Assembly (NCBI RefSeq): GCF_000336755.1
Contig: NZ_AOLK01000024.1
Coordinates: 124,001-188,000, forward strand
Source: Haloferax elongans ATCC BAA-1513
Lineage (GTDB): Archaea > Halobacteriota > Halobacteria > Halobacteriales > Haloferacaceae
Length of the DNA: 64,000 bases
Direction of reading: 5' to 3'
Shown here: positions 15,651-25,271 of the stretch, one piece after another
How positions within the stretch are numbered: position 1 is the stretch's first letter
Layout: each line of letters begins with the position of its first letter
Notes under the pieces: generated by a model
Seen by the model: only the letters and a program-made list of their open reading frames with translations
Databases searched by the model: none
Told to the model about the DNA's origin: nothing
Made by a program: the position numbers and the translations under genes

Positions 15651-17699
15651 ATGAGTGAGGAGCGCCGGGTCGGCGTCGACATCGGCGGGACGTTCACCGA
15701 CATCGTCACCATCCACGACGGAACGGTGAACGTCTCGAAGACGCCATCGACCCCCTCGAACCCGGACGAAGGCGTCATCAACGGCCTCACCAAGGTCAGC
15801 GACCGCGACGACTTCGACCTCTCGGAAATCGGCTTTCTCGCCCACGGGACGACCGTCGCTACCAACGCCGTCCTCGAAGGCGAGTGGGCCGATACCGCCC
15901 TCGTCACCACCGAGGGCTTCCGCGACGTACTCGAAATCGGCCGCCAAGCACGGCCCGACATCTACGACTTTCAGGTCGAAAAACCGACGCCAGTCGTCGA
16001 GCGAGACCGCCGTTACGAGGTGCGCGAACGCCTCGACGAGCGCGGGAACGTCCTCACCGAACTCGACGAATCGGACGTGCGCGACCTCGCGGCCGACCTC
16101 GTCGAGGCCGACGTGGACAGCGTCGCCATCAGCCTGCTGTACGCCTTCGAGGACGACAGCCACGAACAGCGCGTTCGGGACATCCTCGCCGAAGAGGGCC
16201 TCGACGCGACCTACTCGCTTTCGAGTGGAGTCCTCCCCGAGATTCGCGAGTACGAGCGCACCCTCACCACGGCGCTAAACGGGTCGCTCAAACCGGTGAT
16301 GGACCGCTACATCGGCAACCTCGAATCGAAGGTCGAAGCCGAGGGCGTCGGCGCGGAGCTGAAGATTATGCAGTCCAACGGCGGCATCATCACCGCCGAT
16401 ATTGCCCGCGAGCGCCCGGTCAACACCCTGCTTTCCGGCCCCGCCGGTGGCGTACAGGGCGCGACCTACGTCTCCGGTCTCTCCGACGAATCCAACCTCA
16501 TCACGATGGACATGGGCGGCACGTCCTGCGACGTGTCGCTCGTCGAAGACGGCACGCCGCTGGTCTCGACCGACACCGAAGTCGGCGACTACCCGGTGTC
16601 GGTTCCGACCATCGACATCCACACCGTGGGCGCGGGCGGCGGCTCTATCGCGTGGATTGACGCCGGTGGCGCGCTGCGCGTCGGCCCGAAATCCGCGGGC
16701 GCAGACCCCGGTCCAATCTGTTACGGTCGCGGCGGCGAGCAACCGACCATCACGGACGCGAACCTGCTTCTCGGCCGTATCGACCCCGGCGCGTTCCTCT
16801 CTGGGGAACTCGACGTGGAACTCGAAGACGTGCGCCGAACCGTCGAGGAGGAAATCGCCGACCCGCTCGATATGTCGGTGACGGAAGCCGCACAGGGAAT
16901 CCTCGATGTCGCCAACGCGAACATGGCGCGGGCGCTCCGGGTCGTCTCTGTCGAACGCGGCTACGACCCCCGCGAGTTCGGTCTCGTCGCCTTCGGCGGC
17001 GCTGGCCCGCTGCACGCCTGCAAACTCGCCGAGGAACTCGACATTCCGAAAGTCATCGTCCCCCGGACGGCGGGGGTCCTCTCAGCGCTCGGGTTGCTCA
17101 TCAGCGACATCCTCTACGACTACAGCACCTCACGAGTGCGTCCGTGGGCGGACGTGTCGCCTGCAGACCTGCACGCTCAGTTCGACGAGTTCGCCGCCGA
17201 GGGGCGCGAGCGCCTCGACTCCGAGGACCTCGACGCGGACGCGATGCAGTTCGAGCGCACCGTGGACCTGCGCTATGCGGGACAGGCGTTCGAACTCTCC
17301 GTCTCCGTTCCCGAAGGCGACCTCGACGCAGACGCGATGGAGACGATTGCCGAGCGCTTCCACGAGCGCCACCGGCAGCGCTACGGACACGCCTACCCCG
17401 AAGAACCGGTCGAACTCGTCACCATCCGACTCCGGGCGCGTGGCGTGGTTGAGACGCCTGACCTCCGCCCCGCAGAGACGGGTGGCTCGGTCGAGGCTGC
17501 CGTCACCGACACCCGCGAGGTTGTCTACGACGGCGAACCCACGGAGACGCCGATTTACGACCGCGACGCGCTGCCAATCGGCTCCTCGTTCGAGGGTCCC
17601 GCGGTCGTCAGCGGGGTCGAGAGCACAGTCGTCATCCACCCCGGCCAGCGGGTGTCGGTCGACGACTTCGGCAGTCTCCACGTGGAGGTGAACCAATGA
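15651..17699 (+). CDS. hyuA: Hydantoinase/oxoprolinase subunit A (HyuA family)
   Basis: A 682-residue ATP-dependent ring-opening amidohydrolase subunit of the HyuA/5-oxoprolinase/acetone-carboxylase-beta family, usual length 650-700. The N-terminal ATPase fold opens RVGVDIGGTFTDIV. HGTTVATNAVLEG and a TLLSGPAGGVQGA block follow; LITMDMGGTSCDVSLV and VGAGGGSIAWIDAGGALRVGP are the actin-like phosphate loops. The C-terminal ~180 residues are the HyuA C domain. It overlaps hyuB by 4 bp. The substrate could be 5-oxoproline, N-methylhydantoin or a similar lactam. The family cannot be resolved further by eye; acetone carboxylase is less likely because no gamma subunit follows. Confidence 0.93.
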   Translation: MSEERRVGVDIGGTFTDIVTIHDGTVNVSKTPSTPSNPDEGVINGLTKVSDRDDFDLSEIGFLAHGTTVATNAVLEGEWADTALVTTEGFRDVLEIGRQARPDIYDFQVEKPTPVVERDRRYEVRERLDERGNVLTELDESDVRDLAADLVEADVDSVAISLLYAFEDDSHEQRVRDILAEEGLDATYSLSSGVLPEIREYERTLTTALNGSLKPVMDRYIGNLESKVEAEGVGAELKIMQSNGGIITADIARERPVNTLLSGPAGGVQGATYVSGLSDESNLITMDMGGTSCDVSLVEDGTPLVSTDTEVGDYPVSVPTIDIHTVGAGGGSIAWIDAGGALRVGPKSAGADPGPICYGRGGEQPTITDANLLLGRIDPGAFLSGELDVELEDVRRTVEEEIADPLDMSVTEAAQGILDVANANMARALRVVSVERGYDPREFGLVAFGGAGPLHACKLAEELDIPKVIVPRTAGVLSALGLLISDILYDYSTSRVRPWADVSPADLHAQFDEFAAEGRERLDSEDLDADAMQFERTVDLRYAGQAFELSVSVPEGDLDADAMETIAERFHERHRQRYGHAYPEEPVELVTIRLRARGVVETPDLRPAETGGSVEAAVTDTREVVYDGEPTETPIYDRDALPIGSSFEGPAVVSGVESTVVIHPGQRVSVDDFGSLHVEVNQ

Positions 17700-19357
17700 G
17701 CATCGATTCAGTCACGCTCGAAGTCATCAGAAACGCCTGTATCGCCATCGCCGAGGAGATGAACGCGAACCTGATTCGCACCGGCTACTCGCCGAACATC
17801 AAGGAACGACGCGACTGCTCGTGTGCGATGTTCGACGCCGACGCCGAACTCATCAGCCAGGCGGAGAACATGCCCGTCCACCTCGGCGCGATGCCGTTCT
17901 CGGTGGCTGCGGCCATCGACCGCTATCCACCCGAGACACTGGAAGAAGGCGACGCGATAATCCTCAACGACCCCTTCCGCGGGGGCGCGCACCTCCCGGA
18001 CCTCACGCTCGTCACGCCAATCTTCGTCGACGGCGACATCGTCGCCTACGCGGCGAACCGCGCCCACCACGCCGACATCGGCGGGGCGCGGGCTGGCAGT
18101 GTCGCCGCCGACTCGACCGAAATCTACCAAGAGGGCCTTCGCATCCCGCCGGTGAAGCTGTTCGCCGGTGGCGAGGTGAACGAGCCGGTCATGGAGATGA
18201 TTCTGTCGAACGTCCGGACGCCGGACGAACGCCGCGGCGACCTCCGAGCGCAGGAGGCCGCCAACCAGACCGGCAAACGGCGCTTTACCGAACTCGTCGA
18301 GAAGTACGGCGTCGAGACGCTCACGGAGGCACTCGCGGAGATTAAAGACTACTCCGAGCGCCGGATGCGCTCGGAAATCGAGTCGCTTCCGGACGGGACC
18401 TACTCGTTCGAAGACGTGCTCGACGACGACGGCGCGGGCAACGAGAACCTGCCCGTCGTGGTGGAGTTGGAGGTCGACGGCGACTCGGTCCACGTGGATT
18501 TCGAAGGCACCGCACCGCAGACAGACGGCCCGATAAACGCCGTCTTCGCGGTGACCGCGAGCGCGACCTATTACGCGGTTCGCTGCGTGACCGACCCGGA
18601 TATCCCGCCGAACCACGGCTGTTATCGACCCATCGACATCCACGCACCCGAGGGGACCATCGTCAACCCGACGCTCCCCGCGGCCGTCGTCGGCGGGAAC
18701 CTCGAAACCTCCCAGCGCGTCACGGACGTGGTGCTTGGAGCCTTCGGGAACGAAGTGCCAGAGCGGGTCGTCGCGGCCGGGCAGGGCACGATGAACAACA
18801 TCACCTTCGGCGGCACCGACCCGCGCGACGACTCGCCGTATGCCTTCTACGAGACGCAGGGCGGCGGCTTCGGCGGTCGCACCGGGAAAGACGGCATGGA
18901 CGGCGTCCACGTCCACATGTCGAACACGATGAACACGCCCATCGAGGTGCTGGAGACGGCCTACCCGCTTCGGGTGACGCGCTACGAACTCCGGCAGGAC
19001 TCGGGCGGTGCGGGCGAGTTCCGCGGCGGCCTCGGCCTCCGGCGGGACATCCAGGTCCGTGACCACCACGCGACCTTTAGCTTGCTCGCCGAGCGCCACC
19101 GCAGCACCCCGTACGGACTCGCAGGCGGCGAATCCGGCGGCAACGGCGCGGCCTACCTCATCGACGGCGACGAGGAGAAACTGCCCGAGAAATCGACGCA
19201 CGTGCTCGAACCCGACCAAATCGTGAGCGTTCGGACGCCCGGCGCGGGTGGCTACGGCGACCCCGACGACCGCGACCCCGAGGCTATCGCTCGGGACCTT
19301 CGGCTCGGCAAGGTATCGCCCGAATTCGCCCGCGAGCACTACGACTACGAGGACTAA
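17696..19357 (+). CDS. hyuB: Hydantoinase/oxoprolinase subunit B (HyuB family)
   Basis: A 553-residue partner subunit, usual length 520-590. Family blocks include EVIRNACIAIAEEMNANLIRT at the N-terminus, LNDPFRGGAHLPDLTL near residue 90, AYAANRAHHADIGG near 117 and TQGGGFGGRTGKDGMDGVH near 395. It is translated from an ATG that overlaps the hyuA stop, so the two subunits are probably made in equal amounts. It opens the ring together with HyuA, in the cytoplasm. The MFS gene follows 3 bp later. Confidence 0.93.
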   Translation: MSIDSVTLEVIRNACIAIAEEMNANLIRTGYSPNIKERRDCSCAMFDADAELISQAENMPVHLGAMPFSVAAAIDRYPPETLEEGDAIILNDPFRGGAHLPDLTLVTPIFVDGDIVAYAANRAHHADIGGARAGSVAADSTEIYQEGLRIPPVKLFAGGEVNEPVMEMILSNVRTPDERRGDLRAQEAANQTGKRRFTELVEKYGVETLTEALAEIKDYSERRMRSEIESLPDGTYSFEDVLDDDGAGNENLPVVVELEVDGDSVHVDFEGTAPQTDGPINAVFAVTASATYYAVRCVTDPDIPPNHGCYRPIDIHAPEGTIVNPTLPAAVVGGNLETSQRVTDVVLGAFGNEVPERVVAAGQGTMNNITFGGTDPRDDSPYAFYETQGGGFGGRTGKDGMDGVHVHMSNTMNTPIEVLETAYPLRVTRYELRQDSGGAGEFRGGLGLRRDIQVRDHHATFSLLAERHRSTPYGLAGGESGGNGAAYLIDGDEEKLPEKSTHVLEPDQIVSVRTPGAGGYGDPDDRDPEAIARDLRLGKVSPEFAREHYDYED

Positions 19358-19360
19358 CGC

Positions 19361-20539
19361 ATGACGACCCGACCCACTCGGTCACTTCGGCTCACGCCGC
19401 ATCTCGCGGTTGCCAGCGTCGGCTACGTGGTGTTTGCTTACGCCGCGGTTCCCGACGCGCTGATGGCCGCTTACGGGGTCGGGTTCACCGAAATCGGCTT
19501 GCTGATGAGCGCGGCACTCGCCGCGTTCGTCCTCGTGCAGGCTCCAACGGGCCGCCTCACCTCGAAAACGGCGACGACGCGGCTGCTCCTCTACGGGACG
19601 GCCGCCCACGCCCTACTCGCGGTGTTGCTCGACGTGGTGTCGGGATTCGCCGCACTGCTCGCGCTCCGCGCGCTCTGGGGGCTGGCTGGAGGCTTCGTCC
19701 TCTCGGTCGGCGCGACCCACATCGCCCGCCTCTACTCGGGGCAGGCCGCGACGCGGCAACAGGGCCTCTACGGCGGGATGCTGACGCTCGGCGGCGCGGT
19801 CGGCTTCGCTGTCGCACCCGCGCTCGTCGAGGAAGGGCTGCTCCACGGATTCGGCAGTGGGCTACTCCACAGCCCCGGCGCGGTGCTGGCGACTCCAGCA
19901 CTCGTCGTCCTCGCGCGGGAGCGCCACGACACGCTCACAGTCCCAAAGTCGGGGACCTCACCCGGCACCTTCTCGTCCACGCTCACCCTCGCGGTGGCGC
20001 TGGCATCACTGTGCTACGTGGCCATCATCGCCTCGTACATCACGCTCTCGACGTTCATCACGGCCTACGCCGCAGACATCGACGTGACCGGGCCACTCAA
20101 CGTGGCCGTCTTGCTGACGGCCACGCTCGGGCGGGCGACCGGCGGCGCGGCGGTCTTCCAGTTCTCGATAGGCGACCCGTGGTTCATCGCCGGAGCGACC
20201 GCGCTCGCGGCGGCCTGCTTCGCGGGACTCGCCGGACTGGGCACCTCACCACTCACCTTGGTGTTGCCCGTGGCGGCGATGCTCGCCGTCTCGGTTCCCT
20301 TCGGGGCAGTGTTCTCGGTCGCTGCCGACGCCGCCGTCCACGAAGGTGCCGCAATCGCGGTCGTCGTCGCGGCGGGCAACGTCGCGGCGCTCGTGCTTCC
20401 GGCGGTCACCGGCATGCTGCGCGACGCCACGGGCACCTACGCGAGCGGGTTCGCCCTGCTCGCCGGACTCAACGTGGTCGCCGTCGGCGCGGCCACGCTT
20501 CTCGGAACGAACCGGTTCTCACAGACTCACCAGACATGA
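19361..20539 (+). CDS. Major facilitator superfamily permease in the hyu operon
   Basis: A 392-residue membrane protein with about 12 hydrophobic segments and the length of an MFS carrier. The loop between TM2 and TM3 (APTGRLTSKTATTR) resembles the MFS motif A region. It begins 3 bp after hyuB, and livH follows after 52 bp. It may export a product or provide low-affinity uptake of the substrate that the ABC importer takes up with high affinity. Ion or substrate cannot be inferred. Confidence 0.85.
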   Translation: MTTRPTRSLRLTPHLAVASVGYVVFAYAAVPDALMAAYGVGFTEIGLLMSAALAAFVLVQAPTGRLTSKTATTRLLLYGTAAHALLAVLLDVVSGFAALLALRALWGLAGGFVLSVGATHIARLYSGQAATRQQGLYGGMLTLGGAVGFAVAPALVEEGLLHGFGSGLLHSPGAVLATPALVVLARERHDTLTVPKSGTSPGTFSSTLTLAVALASLCYVAIIASYITLSTFITAYAADIDVTGPLNVAVLLTATLGRATGGAAVFQFSIGDPWFIAGATALAAACFAGLAGLGTSPLTLVLPVAAMLAVSVPFGAVFSVAADAAVHEGAAIAVVVAAGNVAALVLPAVTGMLRDATGTYASGFALLAGLNVVAVGAATLLGTNRFSQTHQT

Positions 20540-20591
20540 CTCACAGACACAGACAAACGGACGTATCGCCAGCCGTGGAGGAGGGTCGCTG

Positions 20592-21794
20592 ATGGCATCG
20601 GCGGGCCTCCTCGACGCGCTGTTACAAGGACTCATCACGGGGATGATTATCGCAGCGGGCGCGCTCGGCCTCTCGCTTATCTACTCCATCGCGGAGGTTC
20701 CGAACTTCGCCCACGGCGATATGATAACCATCGGTGCGTACCTCGCACTCGCTTTGAACAAACCCGGGGCGATTCCCTTCGTTCCCGAATTCGGCGGCCT
20801 CCCGCTCATCGCGGCGGGCATCCTCGGCGTCGCCGTCGCCGGTAGTACCGGGGCAATCTACGAGGTCGCCATTTTCCGGCGGTTCCGCTCGAAAGGAGCC
20901 GACCTCATCACGATGGTCATCGTCTCGCTCGGCCTCGCGCTCGTGCTCAGAAACGTCGTGTTGTTCCTCGTCGGCTCGGGGAACATCAACTACGACACCG
21001 AGCGCGTCACCAACACCAACGTCGAACTCTACCTGACCGGAAACGGGCTGAGCGTCCAGACCGTCCAGCGACAGGCCGGTGACCTCGTCACGCTCGGCGA
21101 GTGGGGCTACGGCTGGCTCTCGCTGCTTGCTATCGTCGCTCTCGCCGCCGCGGTCGGCATCGGCGTCTACCGCTGGCGGAGCGACGACGCCTCCTTCGAG
21201 ACGGTCCACCTCGTCTCGCCGCGCATCTTCGGCATCGCTTCGGGCATCACCGCCCTCGCCGCCCTCGCAACCGTCTTGCAGGGCGCACCGCACACCATCG
21301 ACGCCGCAGTCTGGTCGACGAGCGTCGGCGTCAGCATCAAATACGGCGTCATCATCGGCCTCACGCTGGTGACGATGCTCGCCATGAATCTCCTGCTCAA
21401 GGGGACGAAGACGGGTCGCGCGATGCGCGCCACCGCCGACAACATGGCGCTCGCAGAGATTCGCGGGGTCAACATCGACCGCGTCCAGCTCGTCGTCTGG
21501 GTTCTCGCCGCGCTTTTGACCGCGCTCGCGGGCGTCCTGACGGGCTGGTTCGCGAGCAACCTGAATCCAAATATGGGCTTTTCACTCCTGCTTCCCATCT
21601 TCGCCGCCGTCATCATGGGTGGCATCACCTCCCCCTACGGGGCGGTGCTCGCCAGTCTCATCATCGGCGTCTCGATGGACGTGGGCGTCTTCCTCCTGCC
21701 CGCGGAGTTCGCGACGTACCGGACCGCAATCGCCTTCGTCATCCTCATCGGCGTCTTGCTCGTCAAGCCCGAGGGACTGTGGGGTGACGTCTGA
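20592..21794 (+). CDS. livH: Liv-type ABC importer permease LivH, extended
   Basis: About 400 residues from ATG 20592. An open frame upstream is the out-of-frame shadow of the MFS gene. The N-terminal part is typical (ALGLSLIYSIAEVPNFAHGDMITIGAYL), and the C-terminal EAA-like block reads AMRATADNMALAEIRGVNIDRV. Typical LivH proteins are near 290-320 residues. The excess is a central insert, about residues 130-245, that includes an additional hydrophobic segment (LSLLAIVALAAAVGIGVY) and a second (IFGIASGITALAALATVL). The stop overlaps the livM start (TGATG). Confidence 0.9.
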   Translation: MASAGLLDALLQGLITGMIIAAGALGLSLIYSIAEVPNFAHGDMITIGAYLALALNKPGAIPFVPEFGGLPLIAAGILGVAVAGSTGAIYEVAIFRRFRSKGADLITMVIVSLGLALVLRNVVLFLVGSGNINYDTERVTNTNVELYLTGNGLSVQTVQRQAGDLVTLGEWGYGWLSLLAIVALAAAVGIGVYRWRSDDASFETVHLVSPRIFGIASGITALAALATVLQGAPHTIDAAVWSTSVGVSIKYGVIIGLTLVTMLAMNLLLKGTKTGRAMRATADNMALAEIRGVNIDRVQLVVWVLAALLTALAGVLTGWFASNLNPNMGFSLLLPIFAAVIMGGITSPYGAVLASLIIGVSMDVGVFLLPAEFATYRTAIAFVILIGVLLVKPEGLWGDV

Positions 21795-23248
21795 TGGCGC
21801 TTGCTGACTTCTTCATCAGCCTGCTCACGTTCGTCACCATCTACAGCCTCTTCGGGCTGGGACTCAACGTGAAGTTCGGCTTCACCGGCCTCATCGACTT
21901 CGGCCACGTGGCGTACTTCATGATTGGCGCGTACGTCACCGTCTTCGTCGCCATGCCAGCGGGTCTCTCAGAGACCTACGAGGGCCTGACGGGACTTGGT
22001 CTCGCCACGGCCTTCGCGGGAGTCCCCGGCGGCGACCTGCTCGGCTGGCTCGTCGCGCTCGTCATCGGGATGGCCGCCGCGGCGCTCGTCTCGGTGTTGG
22101 TCGGCATTCCGACGATACGCCTCCGCGAGGACTACCTCGCCATCACGGCGCTCGGTATCGCCACCATCCTGAACGCGATCTTCCACAACGAGCGCTGGCT
22201 GTTCAACGGCGCGTTCGGCATCCGCGAGGTTCACGAACCCCTCTCGGGCGCGTTCCCCATCGGAACGGGGAGCTTCCAGCTGAACCTCCTGCTCTTCGGC
22301 CTGCCGTCGGTGGCCATTCTCGGTTACGCGGCCTACCGCACAGCCAAGGTCGTCCGCCCGCTCAGTGTCCGTCCGGCACTGCTTGGGACTGGCGCGACTC
22401 TCGCGCTCGCCGGGAGCGTCGTCTTCGTCATCACGACGATGACGGGGCTCGTCGTCGACCTCGGCGTGTTCGTCCTCAACGTGGACAACACCATCGCGTT
22501 CGTGCTGCTGGTCGGGTCGGTCGTCGCGGGCCGGGCGGCGCTCACGGAGACCGACCACATCGGCGCGCTGCTCGCGCTCGCGTCGGCGCTCCTCTTTACG
22601 CTGTGGTACCTCGGCCAGCCGCTCGTCGCGTTCGTGACCGAAGGTGAGACCGCAGACCTGCTTCTCAACCTGTTTTGGCTCTACGACGCCACCGCAGGCT
22701 CGGCAGGCGGACTGGACTACGACCGGTTCTTCTTCCTGTTCACGCTCGCGTTCCTCGTGGGCGCGTACCTCTGGGTCGAGCGCACGGTCAACAGCCCCTA
22801 CGGGCGCGTCCTGCGCGCAGTGCGCGAAGACGAGTCGGTGCCCGAAGCACTCGGGAAGCCGACGTTCCGCTACAAGATTCAGAGCCTGATGTTCGGGTCC
22901 GCGCTTGCGGGCGCTGCGGGCGGTCTCTGGGCCGCCAACATCGGCTTTATCGACCCGACGCAGTTCGCCTCGACGGTGACGTTCTTCGCCTACACGGCGG
23001 TCATCATCGGCGGCACCGCGAACAACCGAGGCGTCATCCTCGGAACCGCGGTCTTCTGGGTCATCAACTCGGGGACGCGCTTCCTCGACGACTTCTTCCC
23101 GAGCGAGTACGCCCAGCAACTCGCGGCGCTGCGGCTCATCCTCATCGGGGCGCTGCTCATCGTCATCCTCTACTACCGGCCGGAGGGGATGCTCGGCGAG
23201 CAGGACTACGACATCGACCTCGGCCGGGGAGGTGTGAGCGATGACTGA
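21794..23248 (+). CDS. livM: Liv-type ABC importer permease LivM, extended
   Basis: A 484-residue permease, against about 320-360 for typical family members. The N-terminal half is normal (NVKFGFTGLIDFGHVAYFMIGAY, TIRLREDYLAITALGIATIL). A central insert of about 130 residues (roughly 190-320) adds three or four hydrophobic segments. The C-terminal part then continues normally with LRAVREDESVPEALGKPTFRYK, the ATPase-contact loop. The neighbouring LivH is extended at the comparable place, so the insert is a feature of this importer type and not a local error. Overlaps livG by 8 bp. Confidence 0.9.
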   Translation: MALADFFISLLTFVTIYSLFGLGLNVKFGFTGLIDFGHVAYFMIGAYVTVFVAMPAGLSETYEGLTGLGLATAFAGVPGGDLLGWLVALVIGMAAAALVSVLVGIPTIRLREDYLAITALGIATILNAIFHNERWLFNGAFGIREVHEPLSGAFPIGTGSFQLNLLLFGLPSVAILGYAAYRTAKVVRPLSVRPALLGTGATLALAGSVVFVITTMTGLVVDLGVFVLNVDNTIAFVLLVGSVVAGRAALTETDHIGALLALASALLFTLWYLGQPLVAFVTEGETADLLLNLFWLYDATAGSAGGLDYDRFFFLFTLAFLVGAYLWVERTVNSPYGRVLRAVREDESVPEALGKPTFRYKIQSLMFGSALAGAAGGLWAANIGFIDPTQFASTVTFFAYTAVIIGGTANNRGVILGTAVFWVINSGTRFLDDFFPSEYAQQLAALRLILIGALLIVILYYRPEGMLGEQDYDIDLGRGGVSDD

Positions 23249-24014
23249 GATTCAAAACCCGATTCTCGACGTACAGGGCCTCGAAAAGCACTTCGGCGGT
23301 ATCACCGCCATCGGCGGCCTCGATATGCGCGTCGGCGAGGGTATCACCGGCCTCATCGGACCGAACGGCGCGGGGAAGACGACGTTCTTCAACTGCGTCA
23401 CCGGCGCGCTCACTCCCGACGCGGGTCGCGTCGCCTTCGCCGACGGTGACATCACCGGCAAGCGCCCCTCGGCAGTCGCACAGGAGGGACTCGTTCGGAC
23501 GTTCCAGATTCCACGGGAACTCCCGGAGATGACCGTCCGCGAGAACCTCCAACTGGCACCGCGCGGACAGAGCGGCGAGCGTCTGGCGCAGGCGTGGCTC
23601 CGCGGCGACGAGTTCGCCGACGACGAACGACGCGTCCGCGAGAAAGCAGCCGAGATGGCCGAGTTCCTCGAAATCGACCACGTCCTCGACGCGAAAGCGG
23701 GGACGCTCTCGGGCGGCCAGCGCAAGTTGCTCGAACTCGCCCGTGTCCTCCTCACCGAACCAGACATGATTCTGCTCGACGAACCGCTCGCGGGTGTCAA
23801 CCCCACGCTGGAACAGAAGATTCTCGACCGCATCCACGACCTCGAATCGCAGGGGTACAGCTTCCTCTTTATCGAACACGACATCGACGTCATCATGGAG
23901 ACGTGCGAGCGCGTCGTCGTCATGCACCAAGGGCAAGTCCTCACGTCGGGCGAACCGGCGGACGTAAAGAGCGACGACCGCGTCATCGAGGCCTACCTCG
24001 GGGAGGAGGTCTAA
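23241..24014 (+). CDS. livG: Liv-type ABC importer ATPase LivG
   Basis: A 257-residue ABC ATPase. Walker A GPNGAGKTTFF lies near residue 40, the Q-loop region near 92, signature LSGGQRKLLELAR near 157, Walker B MILLDEPLAGVNP near 176 and the H-loop EHDIDVI near 214. The LivG-specific long insert between Walker A and the signature is present. It pairs with LivF, whose start codon directly follows the stop (TAAATG). Confidence 0.95.
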   Translation: MTEIQNPILDVQGLEKHFGGITAIGGLDMRVGEGITGLIGPNGAGKTTFFNCVTGALTPDAGRVAFADGDITGKRPSAVAQEGLVRTFQIPRELPEMTVRENLQLAPRGQSGERLAQAWLRGDEFADDERRVREKAAEMAEFLEIDHVLDAKAGTLSGGQRKLLELARVLLTEPDMILLDEPLAGVNPTLEQKILDRIHDLESQGYSFLFIEHDIDVIMETCERVVVMHQGQVLTSGEPADVKSDDRVIEAYLGEEV

Positions 24015-24713
24015 ATGCTCGAAATCACCGGACTCGACGCTGGATACGGCGACCTCCAGATTCTCACCGACGTGGACATGCACGTCGACGACGGCGAGTA
24101 CGTCACCATCGTCGGCCCGAACGGAGCCGGCAAATCGACCGCGATGAAATCTGTCTTCGGACTGACCACCCACATGGACGGCACCATCACCTTCCGCGAC
24201 GAGCGGATAGCGGGTATCGACACGCCCGAAATCATCCGTCGCGGCATCGGCTTCGTTCCCCAGACGGACAACATCTTCCCGACGATGACCGTCCGCGAGA
24301 ACCTCGAAATGGGGTCGTACATCGACGAAGAGTCGGCCGACGAAGCGCTCCAAGCGGTGTTCGACCGCTTCCCCATCCTCGAAGAGCGCCAGCGCCAGCG
24401 CGCCGGAACCATGTCCGGTGGCCAGCGCCAGATGCTCGCGATGGGTAGCGCGCTGATGCTCGACCCCGACTTGCTCCTCCTCGATGAACCCTCGGCGGGG
24501 CTCGCACCCGACCTCGTCGACGAGATGTTCGACAAAATCGACGAAATCAACGAAGCAGGGACGGCCATCCTGATGGTCGAACAGAACGCAAAAGAGGCGC
24601 TTCGACGCTGTGACCGCGGGTACGTACTGGTCAACGGCGAGAACGCCTACGACGGCCCGGGGACCGAACTCCTCGGAGACGACGAAGTGCGCCAGCGCTT
24701 CCTCGGTGGCTGA
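24015..24713 (+). CDS. livF: Liv-type ABC importer ATPase LivF
   Basis: A 232-residue ABC ATPase, the usual LivF length. Walker A GPNGAGKSTAMK, signature MSGGQRQMLAMG, Walker B LLLLDEPSAGLAPDLV and an H-loop-like VEQNAKEALRRCD are all present; the Gln-for-His change in the H-loop position is normal for LivF. It is the last gene of the operon. A T-rich stretch (gtctttttcg, about 24808-24817) downstream may terminate transcription. Confidence 0.95.
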   Translation: MLEITGLDAGYGDLQILTDVDMHVDDGEYVTIVGPNGAGKSTAMKSVFGLTTHMDGTITFRDERIAGIDTPEIIRRGIGFVPQTDNIFPTMTVRENLEMGSYIDEESADEALQAVFDRFPILEERQRQRAGTMSGGQRQMLAMGSALMLDPDLLLLDEPSAGLAPDLVDEMFDKIDEINEAGTAILMVEQNAKEALRRCDRGYVLVNGENAYDGPGTELLGDDEVRQRFLGG

Positions 24714-24769
24714 GCCTCGCTCGGCCGCCCTCAGGGTCTTGTCAGAGAGACCCCACTGGCACGACGAGT

Positions 24770-24784
24770 CAACATCGGATGTTG
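24770..24784. repeat. Short inverted repeat downstream of livF
   Basis: CAACATC-G-GATGTTG is a perfect 7-bp inverted repeat with a 1-bp centre, in the 278-bp gap between livF and the next gene. A T-rich run follows about 25 bp later. It may be part of the operon end or an operator; nothing else recognisable lies in this gap. Confidence 0.3.
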
Positions 24785-24991
24785 GTGAGAATCCACGTTC
24801 CGACCGTCTTTTTCGACAGTCGCTTTCTTACGATGATTGTGACAGCGACGATATGACCACCAAAATTGTCGTCTGAGAGCGTTCACGTCCCGACGGTGAG
24901 AGTTGAACCGCGCGACGACAGTCTTTCCGATGGACGGATCACTGCCGGAAATTAAGTCATTGTTTTTACACTATCGGGTCGTAAGCCAGCT

Positions 24992-25261
24992 ATGGCGACG
25001 ACAGAACCCATTCAAATCACCGACTTCGACTTCATGGAAGGCGACGACGGGAAGACGCTCGTCGTCGTCGAGATGCGTAATGCGAGCACGGAAGCACAGA
25101 CGCGAACGCTCAACGTGGTCGGGTCGTCGGGTGGAAACGAACGCGAGGGGTCGGCGACCGTGACGGTGTCGCCAGAGAGACCGCAGTCGGTCGAAGTCCC
25201 GCTTGGCCTCGAATTCGAGATGTTTCGTGTTCGCGGCGACCTCTCGTTCGACCTCGAATAG
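24992..25261 (+). CDS. Small beta-rich acidic protein
   Basis: An 89-residue protein, MATTEPIQITDFDFMEGDD at the N-terminus. Alternating hydrophobic residues (KTLVVVEMRN, RTLNVVGSSG, SATVTVSPERPQSVEVPL) suggest a single beta-sandwich domain. There is no signal peptide, although the pattern is like a domain found on exported proteins. A TATA-like tttttacact lies about 27 nt upstream of the ATG. Function unknown. Confidence 0.6.
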   Translation: MATTEPIQITDFDFMEGDDGKTLVVVEMRNASTEAQTRTLNVVGSSGGNEREGSATVTVSPERPQSVEVPLGLEFEMFRVRGDLSFDLE

Positions 25262-25271
25262 TGTGGCTGGG

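Noticed and set aside
17708-19339. 543-residue open frame opposite hyuB
   Set aside because: Exact antisense of a clear family gene; no start-site features and no domain.
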